Source of the DNA: Symsagittifera roscoffensis
Lineage: Eukaryota; Xenacoelomorpha; Acoela; Convolutidae
Reading direction: 5' to 3'
DNA: 64,000 bases
Assembly (NCBI RefSeq): GCF_963678635.1
Contig: NC_087069.1
Span: 682,001 to 746,000 of the forward strand
Made by a program: the position numbers and the translations under genes. Below, piece after piece: positions 1 to 10,915 of this stretch. Every line of letters begins with the position of its first letter. Position 1 is the first letter of the stretch. The notes below the pieces were generated by a model. The model worked only from the letters and a program-made list of their open reading frames with translations, was not told the DNA's origin and did not search any database.

Positions 1-56
1 TTTGAGATTACTAGAAAAAGGAGTTGGAGAAAAATTAATAATTTTAGAATATACAT
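1..56 (-). CDS. env: Envelope-like glycoprotein, first codons only (copy 1)
   Basis: The ATG is at 54-56 on the minus strand. It is followed by the hydrophobic signal-peptide codons seen in the full copy at 15556-18174. The window ends within the signal peptide. The start overlaps the last 13 nt of ORF-C, as in copy 2. Confidence 0.7.
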   Translation of the reverse strand, partial: MYILKLLIFLQLLFLVIS

Positions 57-1177
57 GTGTATGATAATCCTGAGTATGGATTATAAAATGTAATGTAGCC
101 AATTGTGTTTTTGGTATATCTGTCGTATTTGTATATTACTTCAGTAGTTATAAACGGTGGTGGTAGTGATTGAGCTGTTATGTTAGGTGGGTTTAATGGG
201 TAGGGATGTTGGGTAATATTGTTTAACTTAACTGTGATTTCAAACTTTAATTGTAAACTGTTTTGTTGGAGTATTTGAATATTGTGATCACGGATATCGT
301 TGTGAATATCTTGGCGATATTGTAATCTATTAAGTGCCCAGTTATGAAGGCGGTTACTTTCTTGATGTTGTCCAAATAATGGTGGAGGTGCTGTAAATGT
401 ATTCCAATCTAGTCTTAAAGGAATATTTATTGATGATTGTTCTCGATATCTGGCGTCGAGATTATTTGGAAAATTTAAGTTAAAAGGTGGTGGTGAAATC
501 TGGCTTATTGATGGTGTTGATGGTAGTGATAATGTTTCTGGTAGTGATGAGGATGTTGTTGTATCCGTAGAAATATCTATGGGGTCATTGACTAAATTTG
601 GTTCACCTTGTGTAAATGAATGTGTAGTCCAATATGGAAATCGTGATGTTTGGTTTGTGGGGTTGAAAGGATTTTCACGTATTTGCTCAGATGTTGGTGT
701 TGAACCTAAGTAATCTGATGGTAGGCTTGAGGTGCTACGTTGTGAAAGAAGCGTAGGGGTTTCTGGTAATATACCAATGGGGTTTTCTGGAGTGTTTTGT
801 GATGGGGATTGAGGTATATCAAAATGAACTCGTGGAGTTTGAAAATTTCTGTTTCGTCGAGGATGTATAATTTGTCTATTTATTTCGACTGTATTTTGGT
901 TTTGACTAGGATTTCTTATTCTGCTTAGTTCTTGTGGTAGTGTTGGGTATAGGTTATATGTTGGTTCGCTTAAAGGTGCTTGTCGTTGAACTGGTTCTAG
1001 TGGTTCTGATAAACGAGCATGTCGTTCTTCAAAAGTGTATGGATTGTCTTGAAAAGAAATTCGTGTAGATGTTTGAGGATTTTGAGTAATTGAAGGTGGT
1101 GTTTGGTTATCTTGGGATGATGTCGGTGAAGACTGACTTTGTGACTTTTGGGTAGCAATTTTTGATAGTTTTTTGAA
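44..1177 (-). CDS. ORF-C, 377-codon open frame without an AUG (copy 1)
   Basis: An uninterrupted minus-strand frame of 377 sense codons ends in TAA at 44-46, and a stop at 1178-1180 sets its upstream limit. There is no ATG, GTG or TTG codon in frame, so it cannot start conventionally. The N-terminal two thirds are rich in Pro, Ser, Thr, Gln and Asn and look disordered. The last 130 or so residues have a more globular composition, with aromatic and basic residues. Copy 2 keeps the frame open despite a 255-bp deletion that is exactly 85 codons, which argues that it is translated. I infer that the AUG is supplied by splicing from an upstream exon or that initiation is non-AUG. Its function is not recognised. 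Confidence 0.65.
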   Translation of the reverse strand, partial: FKKLSKIATQKSQSQSSPTSSQDNQTPPSITQNPQTSTRISFQDNPYTFEERHARLSEPLEPVQRQAPLSEPTYNLYPTLPQELSRIRNPSQNQNTVEINRQIIHPRRNRNFQTPRVHFDIPQSPSQNTPENPIGILPETPTLLSQRSTSSLPSDYLGSTPTSEQIRENPFNPTNQTSRFPYWTTHSFTQGEPNLVNDPIDISTDTTTSSSLPETLSLPSTPSISQISPPPFNLNFPNNLDARYREQSSINIPLRLDWNTFTAPPPLFGQHQESNRLHNWALNRLQYRQDIHNDIRDHNIQILQQNSLQLKFEITVKLNNITQHPYPLNPPNITAQSLPPPFITTEVIYKYDRYTKNTIGYITFYNPYSGLSYTCIF

Positions 1178-1185
1178 TTATTACT

Positions 1186-1374
1186 TTAGTGAGAAATTTT
1201 GTGTTTATTATAATATTCTTCCAAAAAAAGAATTAGAAGGATTGTTGCTAGGGCAAATGTGAGGATTGCTTTCTTTATACATTTACATATTGTCAAAATG
1301 AGGGATGATAAGAATGCTATGAAAATTACAAACAATAAAAAAATATCAGTTCTACTGAAAATTTTTCGTATCAT
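1186..1374 (-). CDS. ORF-B2, 62-aa small hydrophobic protein (copy 1)
   Basis: This short protein has two long hydrophobic stretches, about residues 10-28 and 36-51, separated by a CKCIKK basic turn, and ends in a charged tail. It could be a double-pass membrane peptide. Its ATG lies within the ATGA that also holds the stop of ORF-B1, so the two ORFs overlap by 4 nt. The copy 2 counterpart differs at six positions, all but one of which keep the hydrophobic character. The function is unknown; a viroporin-like role is speculation. Confidence 0.5.
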   Translation of the reverse strand: MIRKIFSRTDIFLLFVIFIAFLSSLILTICKCIKKAILTFALATILLILFLEEYYNKHKISH

Positions 1375-1601
1375 TTAGACAAGTTATATGAATCGTACCT
1401 GTGGATATAATCAAGGGTTTTGGAAAGTTGGAGGAATAGTTCGAGTAGAGTGTAGAAAATTAAAAAAATGTTACAAAAAATGATTAGGATTATTAGAAAA
1501 GATTCAAGTATATCAAAAAGAAATATTATCAAGGTTTCAAGTATTGTAAAAAAATGTTTAAAATTTATGAGTATTTGAGTAACTGATTGAGAGAAAAGCA
1601 T
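1371..1601 (-). CDS. ORF-B1, 76-aa hydrophobic protein (copy 1)
   Basis: A 76-aa ORF, almost entirely Ile/Leu/Phe from residue 10 to 60, with a polar C-terminus. It is predicted by eye to be one or two membrane segments. It lies downstream of pol and runs into ORF-B2 through an ATGA stop-start overlap. The ORF, its length and the overlap are all preserved in copy 2. No family is recognised. Confidence 0.5.
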   Translation of the reverse strand: MLFSQSVTQILINFKHFFTILETLIIFLFDILESFLIILIIFCNIFLIFYTLLELFLQLSKTLDYIHRYDSYNLSK

Positions 1602-2198
1602 TTAAGAAATGATCTCTTGGTCGAATATTTTTTGCTGTTTGAGGCGATTTTCTAGTGTGGTCGGATTATTTATTAGTTTTTTGACAAGTGGGTTGAGTTC
1701 TGTAAAAAATTGTTGGGGGCTATTTTCATGGTGACTGGGAGGTCGTCTTTTTCTTTAATTTGTTTGTCAAATGATCCGGGGTATGGTGAGATTTTTATAC
1801 TTTAGGCTAATTAAAATGTTCATTTTGTTACTTTAGGCTAAGTTAACAAATTTGTTTTGGGGGTATTCGTGGTCTGAGTTGGGGAAATATTGTTGATCTT
1901 TGGGTTATTAGATAAGGGAGGGGTACGGTATTATGGTGATATTTATTTTAGTTGTCAAGTTGGAGTGGTTTGCTTATTTTTGACCTGGAGGTCGTAAAGT
2001 TATAGTTATAGATGTGCCTGGAGTTCTATATGATTCGTCTAATTGGTCTTAGTTTGAGTTAGAGAAAGTGACGGATTGGATGAATCCTATTGGTCTATTT
2101 TGAACTAGAATTATTACGTACTTGTCAGCATGTTATTTTGAAAAATGTAAATGAAAAATGTTTCGAAGGTTTCAAGATAGTGAAGTATAATGTTAAAA
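1602..2198 (-). other. Untranslated spacer between pol and ORF-B1 (copy 1)
   Basis: About 600 bp conserved in sequence with 19465-20064 of copy 2, but with no open frame on the element's strand. It would be the natural place for a splice acceptor or a translation-initiation structure serving the downstream ORFs. No specific signal could be assigned. Confidence 0.4.
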
Positions 2199-4050
2199 TT
2201 ACTTTTGAAATTCCACTTTCTTTAAAGTTTTAGATTGGGGGATGAATATTTTATAGTTTTTACGTGGTTGATTTCGGAGTCTTGTTGTTTTTCTATTTTC
2301 TGATTTGTCGATTTGTTCTTGGGGTATTATTTGTTCGGTCATTTTTCTATTTTTTCTTTGTTTTGGGGATTCTTTATGGTTTTGTGTATTGTTTTTGGTG
2401 GCGATTGATTTTGTGTTTTGATTTTCGGTGGGGGTATCATTTTGTTCTGTGTTTTTCAGATGTGGTTCATTTTGAATGATTTTTAATCCTGTGAAAGAAT
2501 ATAATTGAGTTAATTCGCGGAGTGCGTATTCTTTTGGGTAATAAGGTAATAGGTTGTTTCGATGTTGAACGATTTCTTTTTTGTTTGAGTCGGTAATTTT
2601 ATATGTGACATCAGTGGGTTTTGCAATTATTTGGTATGGTCCTTTTCGAAGGGGTTGTAATTTTTTAGAAATTCCTTTTTGAGTATTAAAATTAGGTATT
2701 AAAACAAATGTTCCAATTTTTAATTCGGAGGCTGGTGTAAAACGTGAATTGATTTGTTCATTAATATTTTGTCTTTGTAATAACTTTTTTGTTATTTTTT
2801 GATAAATTTCGTTGTGTTTTTTATCTCTATTTAGAATCCATTCGGTGTGTGTACCGGAGGCTAGTTTAAGAATTTGTGGGTGATGAAAATGATCTGCATC
2901 GTGTGTATGTAAAGGTAGGTTATAACAAATTGAGTCTTTATTTGGTTGACAATAACCTTGTGCGTTTTTATGAGAATTTGCTGTAAACATTATTGGTTTG
3001 CGTGGCTTTTGGTTAAAAACCATTTCGTATGGTGACATTCCTAAAGTTGTCGTAATTTGTGAATTATACGCTAAGGGAAATAATTTTACATCTGCTGACC
3101 ATTCGGTATATTTTGTATCATTTCCGTTGATGATACATCTAAGATATTCTTGTAATGAACGGTTCATACCCTCGACTAAGCCGTTTGTCCAAGGTGCATG
3201 AGATGTACGTGGTTTGTGTTTAATGTTATATAAATGACATAGTGTGATAATTTCATTATTTATGAATTCTGTACCGTTGTCTGTAACTAAAATTTCTGGT
3301 AGTCCGAATTTTGCTATCCAGTGTTCATAGAGTGTTGTGTAAGCGTAATAAGCGTTACAATGTGGTACTGGGTTAATTGCTACATAATGTGTAAATGCGT
3401 CAACAATTACCATAATGTAGGAGTTTCCTTCTGATGAGGGTGAAATTGGTCCTTTAGTATCAAATGAGATACGATGATTAAAGTACAAACTTTGTCCTTT
3501 AAAATCTTGTTTTTGTGCTATTTGTTTTTGATTTGGGTAAGGTTTATTTAGTTGACATACTATACAGTCATTGCATAGTACTTTTATCCAAATTGGTGCA
3601 TTTGGGAAATAAAAGTTTTGTATAAAATTTGAATATGTTTTCTCTGATCCAGAGTGTCCTTTAATATTTTGTGTATGTGAAATATTAAAAGCTATAAGAA
3701 TCATACTTAAAGGGAGACATGGAACTGTAGATTCATTCAGGTTATACTCTAAAAGGTCTGTATTTTCGTTAATTGTTGTGTTGTTAAATTTGCGAAAGTA
3801 TCGGAGGAGTGTTTTGTTTCCTAGAATGGTTGAATCTGCTTTGATAGGTTTAGTTTTATATTTGTGCCATGATTTCAGTTGTCGAATTACTGGGTCAAGG
3901 TTTTGATATTGTTTCAGTGTTAAAATTGTAATTATTTCTGTTGGGGGGAGAAAAATGTTTTCGATTTCTAATTTAGATAAGGGTATTGTATCAAGTGGGT
4001 CGTGAAGGTCAAAAACTTGATTTATTGTGTATTTTGAATCATTTGTTTGT
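2199..4050 (-). pseudogene. pol: pol remnant: integrase and C-terminus only (copy 1)
   Basis: The last 501 codons from an internal ATG at 3704 are intact and match the integrase half of copy 2 pol. Visible are the HHCC zinc finger, the catalytic Asp of the SFDTKG motif, the Asp of TDNGTEF and the Glu of NGLVEG. The frame stays open upstream as far as about 4050. There a 2,197-bp deletion has removed the reverse transcriptase and RNase H and joined the rest, out of frame, to gag. The copy is therefore unable to make polymerase. Confidence 0.88.
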
Positions 4051-7000
4051 TTTGTTCTTTATCATATTGGTGAACTTGTTTGATTGAAAAATTATAGATA
4101 TTTCCTGATAGTGGTTTTAGGTGTTTTCTTTGTTGGTTAAATATCGGGTAGAATTTTGAAAAGAATGGTGGTTGTTTATTTATTCTTTGAAAAAATGTTA
4201 AGGATGTTTCTTTTGTTTTTGTATATTTATCTTTGATCAATATTTTACTATTTAGTATGTTAATTGTTGGTATATACTTCGAAATAAATGGTATTCCAAT
4301 GATATTATATTTAATGTCGGTGATATGGAATATTTGTTTAAATGGCTTATTTAAAATTTTGCTTTGTTCCATTGTTCTGGTGGGGAGGAGAAATAATTGG
4401 ATTTTTCCGTAGTTTATCAATGTTGATCCTTGTGCTGTTGCTAGTTTGCTGGAGGTTTCAAGAGGTGTTAGCTTTGGGTGTAAGGTTTTTATTTCATTCC
4501 ATGTGGGGATGTTTATTATGTTTGATTCTGCTCCTGAATCAATTAAAAAATCTATTTCAAGGTCTGGTGGTTGAAATTCTTTATTTCTTGGGCTTTCTAA
4601 GAGAAATGGTATTGTCCAAATTTTTTCTTTGGGTTGTTCTTTTTGTATATTTTGATAAATGTGGTTTGTATTCAAGCATTTTGTTTTGGTATTTTTATTG
4701 GTTTGATTTGTAGTGTTAATCTCATTTGTTTCTTGTGTCGTTGGTGTGGAATTTATGGGTGTAGTGTAATAATTTTGAAGAAATTCTGATTGATTTTCAT
4801 ATATGTGTGATGAAAAGGGTTGTTCATATATGACAGATTCATAGTCATTTTCGACTTTTATCATATTGATAGAAAGAGTGTTTTCAGTATCACTTTCTGA
4901 ATCTGATGATGTACAGTTTATTTGATTGAGTTGTAACGTATCAGTTACTGTGTCATCAATACCTGGAGGGTCTGATGTTGTTTCTGGATTAGATTGTACT
5001 TGATTGATTTGTCTTTGATGTTTAGGTGTACTACTTCTGTGGCGATTATTAGAATTATTATAGTTATTATTATTCCGGTGTGGTGATTGGGAATAATTTC
5101 TATAACGATTATTATAACTTGAGTGTCGATTTTGTGAATTATTTCGCGATCTGTTTTGGTAATTATTGTTTGGTCTGTTATAGTTCGATCTATTATATGA
5201 GTTATTCCTTGATTGATTGTTCGGGTAATTCTGGTTTCGGTTGTTTGAATAACTTCTATTTCGATTATAGGAGTAGTTTCTATTCCTATTGTATGATGAA
5301 TTTCGTGATTGGTTGTTTGGATAGTAGTTATTTCTTGATTGGGAATTAGATCTAGAAACAAATCGTTGTGTATTTGAATTTGATCTGGAGTAGTTATTTC
5401 GACTATTTGGTCTATTGTAGTGATTTTGTGATGAATTATTCGTGTTTCTTCGTTCTGGTGATCTTCCTCTATAACTTGAGTTATATGGTGATTGATTTCT
5501 TGTATAATTTGTATTGTTCGGGAGTGGTTTTCCTGAACTGTTGTTGCTGTGGACTGTTTTGTTCGGTAGATTTTGATCTTTTTTCATGTATTGATAGAAT
5601 GATTTATTTGGTTCTTTATATTTTTGAGGTTTATTTTGATTGTCTTGCTGTTTTTGTCTACATTCGGAAATACTATGTCCGTATCGTCGGCAATAATTAC
5701 ACCATTTTTTGAAAGATGGTTTGCCTTTAAAGTTCGGGTTCTTTTCGTAAATATTGAGTATTTCAGTGATTTTTTCAACGAGGTCTGTCTCTGATTCCTG
5801 TATATTATTAATATTAGTGGGAGTCGTTTCAATTCTATTAACGTATTGTAATTTCAGATTTTCCGTTTCTTCTAGTTTCATCGTGATTTCTGCTTGTTCT
5901 AATTTGTCTACTAGTTTTCGAAAATCTAAATCGGGTTCTCGAATTGAAGAAGGATGGGATGCTCTCTTTTTTATTGCTATTTTCCTTAATTGTGGTGTTA
6001 AGGTCATCATTAAGATTTCTGTCATCTTTGTGTTTTTATAGTCATGTGTATTTAATGAATATGCTTTTCGAACTAGTGTTTCGATTCGTACTGCTATTTG
6101 CTTGATGGTTTCGTTTGGTAATCTGCGAATTTCATTACATAAAACTCTTTGTTGTTGTTTGTTTCTTTCGGAGTCAAACATTTTTGAAAATTCCTGTGTA
6201 AACCTTTTCCAGTTTGATTTTATTTCTAGAGGTAGTACTGAAAACCATTTTTGGGCTGCGCCATCTAAGGTTGTTTGTATTAACGCTGTGCGTCGATGTA
6301 TCCAGTTTTGATGTAGTGGCGTATTAATTGGTTCAGGTCCAATATTTAAAATCAGGTTTGCTGTTACTGCATTTAAATAATCTTCTACAGAGTATTCAGG
6401 ATCTGTTCCTGTGAAAACCATTAAAGGTTTGTTTGATGTTATTGATGATCCACCCATAAGGTATGGATTCATTGTCATTTGTAATGATTCTGCTGCATTT
6501 GGCATTTGAGAAAAATTTGAAAGTTGGTTTCTTGTTATTTCATGTTGTTGGAGATAATATGGGAGTGGTATTTCATTTTGCATTTGTGATGCTTGATACG
6601 AGTGTGCAGTCATTGGATTTTGTTGTTGAATTGGTTGAAAAGATTGTGTATTAATTAGATTTTGTTGTTGAATTGGTTGTTGATGTTGTGCATCTATTGG
6701 TTGTGGAGAAAAATTTCTATGATTTGTACGTGTTCTCTGTATTCCTTGTCTACGATATTCTTGAGTATTTGGTGCAAATATATCTGGTTGTAAGAAATCA
6801 TCATCTGAGGATAAATAATCCATTTGATAAGATGTCTGTTTTTTATTTTTATTTTGTTGAAAAAATGGGTAATTTTCACTGTGATCCTGTGGAGGATTTG
6901 TTTGTAAATTTATTGAATTAGGTTGGGTCATTGGGTTATCCCAATTTCGAGATCTTGTATATTGGTTAAAATTTCTTTGTGGTTGGTTATATGTTTTTGA

Positions 7001-8223
7001 GGGATGTGTATAATTATAATTATGGTCTGCAAAGTTGTTTCTAGTGAATGTTTTGCGTGTTTTTGATGGTATTGTCATGGGTCTGTATGTTTGGTAATCC
7101 ATATGTGAATATTTAGGGGCAACCGAAGGTTTAACGGTTGATTGTAAGGTTACCTGTGTTTGTGAAGGATTTGTATTTCTTGGTGTTGTTAAATTTGGGC
7201 GTATTGGTGAAATACTTTGTTGTGTAGTTGTTGTGTGTACAATTTCTTCATTTATGAAGTGTGATGGTGTCTGGATATCTTGTTGAGTAAGATTCCTAGT
7301 TCCATTGAGGTTTTCATTGTGTATAACTGTAGAGTTTAAACTATTATTTTGTGTATCGGGCAAAAATGTATTATAGTTTAATGGTGTTGCATCAATGGTT
7401 AATGGTATTACTTTTACATAATCTCTTATGTAAGATATCGTACTTATTGCTTGACTTGAGATTGATTGTGGAAAGCTTATAAATGCGGGATGAGACCATT
7501 CGGGGTCCCAAACATAATCTGATTGTTCTGTGATAGCGGTATCATCGTTCGAGTTTTGGGGTCTAAAATTTTTTCTTGCTTGTGCAATTAAATCGATATT
7601 GTGTGTGAAATAATCTATGATGAACCATGCCAAAATTTTTTGTAGATCGTGTTTTGTATGTTGTGAAACGTCGTCTTTCGTGAAATTTTCTTTAATGATG
7701 TTTAAATAACTAGAGAGTAGTGTGATTTCATGTCGTACTTTCAAATGTTTAGATGTTTCTGTCGGTGAGACATTTGTTATTGGGATTTCGTTTTCTAATA
7801 TCGAAATATAACTATATATTATTGCGAAAACTTCATTGGTGAATATGGAGTTGCTCTTTGTGAGTTATGATATTGGATGCTTTTTATATATTCTGAAAAA
7901 ACTTTTGAGAATTCTAAATCAAGATCGTCTGTTTGAATTGTATATTTTCTATGATTATGGTTTGGTGAGGTGAATTCTATGGAGTAGATTCCATACTGTT
8001 GTGTTATGTTGCATATATCTTTTAAGTAGTGGTCTATGATTTGTCTTTTGATTTTTACATCTGGGAACTCTGTTTTACATGGACTGATTCCGGGTTCAAA
8101 TAAATTTAATAGTAAATTTTTGCAAAATATATGCTGTCCTCTATCAGTGGTTGCATCTACTATAAAAGGAAAGATTTCATCATCATCTGGACTTTCTTCA
8201 CCTGGGGTGTGCGTTGAGCTCAT
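4022..8223 (-). pseudogene. gag: gag-protease, frameshifted (copy 1)
   Basis: Two open frames, 7819-8223 and 4022 to about 7850, together match the 1,381-aa gag of copy 2. A single base missing from a T run near 7851 separates them. The long 3' frame keeps the gag core domain, the CCHC knuckle, the Asn/Arg/Ser-rich tract and the DSGA protease. Near its end this copy has 17 nt that copy 2 lacks, so its gag frame here corresponds to the pol frame of copy 2. The last codons run across the pol deletion into out-of-frame sequence before stopping. Confidence 0.88.
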
Positions 8224-8665
8224 TTTTTCGTTCGATGACTGTTAATATGTAATTATTAATGTGTCGAATTGGTTGATTCCAATTGTATAAATGTACTGGT
8301 TTGTGTTTATACTGCTTTTTTATTCTTCTTTTTCCTCTTTTTGATGAATTTGAAGTTGTTTCTGAGTCAGAGAAATATAATTGATCGTGAAGTGGGTAAT
8401 TTTTATATATTGATTCTTTTAGTTTGTAAAGTTCGTCTAAACTGTTGGTTTCTGATTCTGAAAATGCGTTTCGATTTTTTGAAAATCTTTTTCGTGTTAT
8501 TTGTCTTTGTTTCGTTATTATTTTTCTTTTTAGTGTTTGTCGTTTTGTTCGAATGTATCCAACTGTTTGTGTATGAGGTGTGATTACAAGGTCGTATTTT
8601 TTGTTATCTATTTCACAATTGTGTAAAACGATTGTTTGTTTATTTCCTAGGTTTTTAAATGACAT
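8198..8665 (-). CDS. ORF-A, 155-aa basic protein upstream of gag (copy 1)
   Basis: An intact 155-aa frame overlaps the gag ATG by 26 nt. It has a Lys/Arg-rich centre (about residues 39-62), an acidic Ser/Glu patch, and a second basic cluster (RGKRRIKKQYK) near residue 110. It differs from the copy 2 protein at only four residues. The basic, polar composition would suit an RNA-binding or nuclear accessory protein, but no family is recognised. Confidence 0.55.
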   Translation of the reverse strand: MSFKNLGNKQTIVLHNCEIDNKKYDLVITPHTQTVGYIRTKRQTLKRKIITKQRQITRKRFSKNRNAFSESETNSLDELYKLKESIYKNYPLHDQLYFSDSETTSNSSKRGKRRIKKQYKHKPVHLYNWNQPIRHINNYILTVIERKNELNAHPR

Positions 8666-9597
8666 AAGGTTTAGAATGACGGATGCAAAAGGTTGTTAAA
8701 TGGTTTCTATTTTCTTAAACTGTTAGTTCTTACGATTTTTTGGTTAGCTTAACCTGGGTCTGTTTGTTCAGGGTTGGAGAGAAAAGTATATCGATTCCGA
8801 AGAATGATTTTTTACTTTCTCGTGGCTAGTATAAGTTAAGGTGTTAACTTACTTAATCTTACTTAGGGGTAGTGATTGTGTTCAAGGGTTGGAGAATAGT
8901 AAATCGATCCACAAGGTTCAGGTATAATTAGAACGCGAGTAGTTCGTTAGATACTATTTTAAACTTACTAAGTCTAAGATTTATCCTGGGTCTGTTAAGA
9001 GGGGGGGTCAAGTGAAGGATGAATAACCGAAGTTCTTCACTGTTTATCCTAATTTGAATGATTAGTTTTGTTTAAAAATTTCTATTAGTCTTGGGTCTTT
9101 AGAAAGGGTTGGGTAGTGAATCGACGTTTGAGGTCGTTAGACACTAATTAAGTGGGTGGGGGAGAACAAAGTTGTTCTGTTTGATCCAAGGATAAGCCTT
9201 GATGATCAAATTTGAAATTTAATTAAGTAGAAAATGATTTAAGATCCAAGGATAAGCCTTGATGATCTGGTTTTAAAATTAAGTGAATTTAAGTTTTAAT
9301 AAAATTTTAAATATGTGTAAAGGAAAGTTTTAGTGTTTTGATGATATTAGTGGGTTTATGATTGCTGTTATGTTTTAGATGATGGAGCTGGAACAACAGG
9401 ATGATTTATGATTACTAACCATTTATTGTCATGCTACTAATTTTTATTTTTATTTTTCAATAAATATTTTTCAAACATGTTTTGTATATTACTGCAGAAT
9501 TTTAGGAAAACGATCTTAGATCTTTTTATCAATCGTTATTGTATATTAATAATTTTGTTTAGCGCCTGAAATGATTTTGAAGTTTAACTTCAAGGTT
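8666..9597 (-). other. Structured 5' leader with degenerate direct repeats (copy 1)
   Basis: No open frame on the element strand. Between about 8750 and 9130 a motif built on GGGTCT...AGGGTTGG...ATCGAT recurs at roughly 105-118-nt spacing (8771, 8887, near 9005, 9110). At 9183-9207 and 9243-9267 the same 25-nt imperfect palindrome (AAGGATAAGCCTT core) occurs twice, 60 nt apart. Copy 2 preserves both. A packaging, dimerisation or internal-initiation role is inference. Confidence 0.5.
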
Positions 9598-9831
9598 TTA
9601 TGTTTGCAAATGAAAATCTAAATTCATTGCCAGTAGTATTCTAAATATAAAAGTTTGTTCTGGTTTTTGCCTAACTATCATATAGCTATATGGCAAGTTT
9701 CTACTTTGTCGTATGTCGTCTCTGGTTCGAGGTCTTCTTCCAATTCCGGGTAGTTCTGTTATGGTTCGGAATATTGGCTCTGATCTATTGAGTCGTAGAG
9801 ACATTTCGATTAAATTATTGTCGTATAACAT
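9598..9831 (-). CDS. ORF0, conserved 77-aa leader protein (copy 1)
   Basis: This ORF begins 87 nt inside the 5' LTR on the RNA sense strand, with an ATG at 9829-9831. Compared with 29644-29877 there are 11 nucleotide differences over the reading frame; nine are synonymous and two change an amino acid (Thr/Ile and Arg/Lys). The silent changes continue to the C-terminus, so the whole frame looks protein-coding. The product is basic, with a GIGRRPRT motif near residue 29. The family is unknown. Confidence 0.6.
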   Translation of the reverse strand: MLYDNNLIEMSLRLNRSEPIFRTITELPGIGRRPRTRDDIRQSRNLPYSYMIVRQKPEQTFIFRILLAMNLDFHLQT

Positions 9832-9898
9832 TTTGTAAATGTTTTTGTCTAATTTCTAATCTATTTTGGTTAATTCTAAGCTATTAAGGTCTTGTTCG

Positions 9899-9916
9899 AG
9901 ACTTATGGTCGCACCA
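9899..9916 (-). promoter_or_regulatory. Candidate primer-binding site (copy 1)
   Basis: Two nucleotides inside the 5' LTR the minus strand reads TGGTGCGACCATAAGTCT, beginning with the TGG expected to pair with a tRNA 3' CCA. The same sequence is present in copy 2. I could not match it to a particular tRNA. Confidence 0.45.
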
Positions 9917-9918
9917 GA

Positions 9919-10328
9919 TGAGTTAGGACCGAGTTGGTTAACTCATAGAGTAATTTCGGATAGGGTACACCGTCTGCTCGTCACGCTATCTTATTTTCGG
10001 CCGGATAGATTCGTGCAACTTCTTAGTCTAATACCGATCCTAATCTTACTCTTATACTATCTAGTCTCAGGTTGTTTAACTAGTCTCTGCTAGGCTCAAT
10101 AGATCTAGGGTATACTGGTCTATTGCGGCTGTTGAAGTGCTCGGGAGAGTCCAACTAATTTCTAAGTTAAATTCAAATCTCTCTGGTGCTGAAATTACAA
10201 GTAACTTCAGCACTTACAAATAAGTGGGTTGTTAGTTAGATGGATCATGATTGGTTAATATTAAATACTTTACATTGGTAAAATATCTAAATTATCCAAT
10301 CATAAAATGTAGTTTAGATCAGGTTCCA
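9919..10328 (-). repeat. 5' LTR of copy 1
   Basis: 410 bp beginning TG and ending CA on the element strand. It is clearly homologous to the 408-bp LTRs of copy 2 but carries several substitutions and a small length change near 9930. It contains CCAAT-type motifs (ACCAATC) and the GTGCTGAA/TTCAGCAC hairpin. Confidence 0.92.
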
Positions 10329-10408
10329 CACGCCAAATTTCATTGCATTATGACAAGGTTAAATAAGCTTTTCAAAGTTGAATTTGAAGGGGGGACTGAA
10401 AAAGAGCC
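10329..10408 (+). repeat. Right half of MITE family A, interrupted by copy 1
   Basis: The flank of the copy 1 LTR starts at CACGCCAAATTTC, which is internal sequence of MITE family A (compare the full copy 38802-39021). It runs to the family terminus ending AAAGAGCC. The left half must lie outside the window. Confidence 0.8.
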
Positions 10409-10907
10409 AAAATGGACAATAAGTCAGAGGAGGGTGCAATCCGTGTGGAAAAAGAAATAATCAAACGGTAATGGAGTAGACTGAAACAACCAGTTGTTAT
10501 CACATACAGTATTGATGCAGTATTATAATCTATTTTATAGATTAACAATACAAGTCAGATGATCGAATAAGTACCAATAGTTACACGTAACACCATACGT
10601 GCTAGTTATAATACGGCACTGTCTGTCTATCGAGTCGAGGTCAATGCAATCCCGACTTAAGCATAGAAAAAGATTTTAAAATGCTATTCGAACTGTCTTA
10701 TTTGAACAACCCGTAGATTTTCATAGCTTTAACTAGAGTTTGCCTAATCACGGAAGTAGTGAAGGTTTAACAGAGGAGGTGGATTTTGGGATGAACGAGT
10801 GGTGTTCGATACTAAAGGGAGAGTTGTTAAATTTTAGTTTTTTTCCAGTTTCCCAAACCCTTGGAAAATTACCAAATAGAATTGTTCAAAAATTGCTCAC
10901 ACGGCAT
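10409..10907. other. Unique-looking spacer between elements
   Basis: About 500 bp with no open frame of note on either strand and no repeat recognised elsewhere in the window. Confidence 0.5.
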
Positions 10908-10915
10908 CTTTTATG

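Larger units (their letters stand above)
1..10328 (-). mobile_element. Giant Ty3/gypsy-type LTR element with env, copy 1 (3' part outside window)
   Basis: This is the left copy of the element seen complete at 11794-30372. It is collinear with copy 2 from the first codons of env to the 5' LTR, in the same orientation. The window edge removes most of env, ORF-D and the 3' LTR. Relative to copy 2 it lacks 2,197 bp of pol at an 8-nt microhomology (4042-4049) and has a one-base deletion in gag near 7851. It retains 255 bp of ORF-C that copy 2 has lost. Its LTR differs from that of copy 2 at several positions, so it is a separate, older insertion rather than a segmental duplicate. The 5' LTR abuts the middle of a MITE (10329-10408), which it interrupted. 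Confidence 0.9.

Noticed and set aside
2264-2479. Plus-strand hydrophobic 71-aa frame opposite pol
   Set aside because: Antisense shadow of the Lys/Gln/Asn-rich C-terminus of pol, and not equally preserved in copy 2.
5080-5712. Plus-strand Tyr/Phe/Cys-rich frames opposite gag
   Set aside because: Antisense shadows of the gag low-complexity tract; the composition mirrors Asn/Arg/Ser codons.
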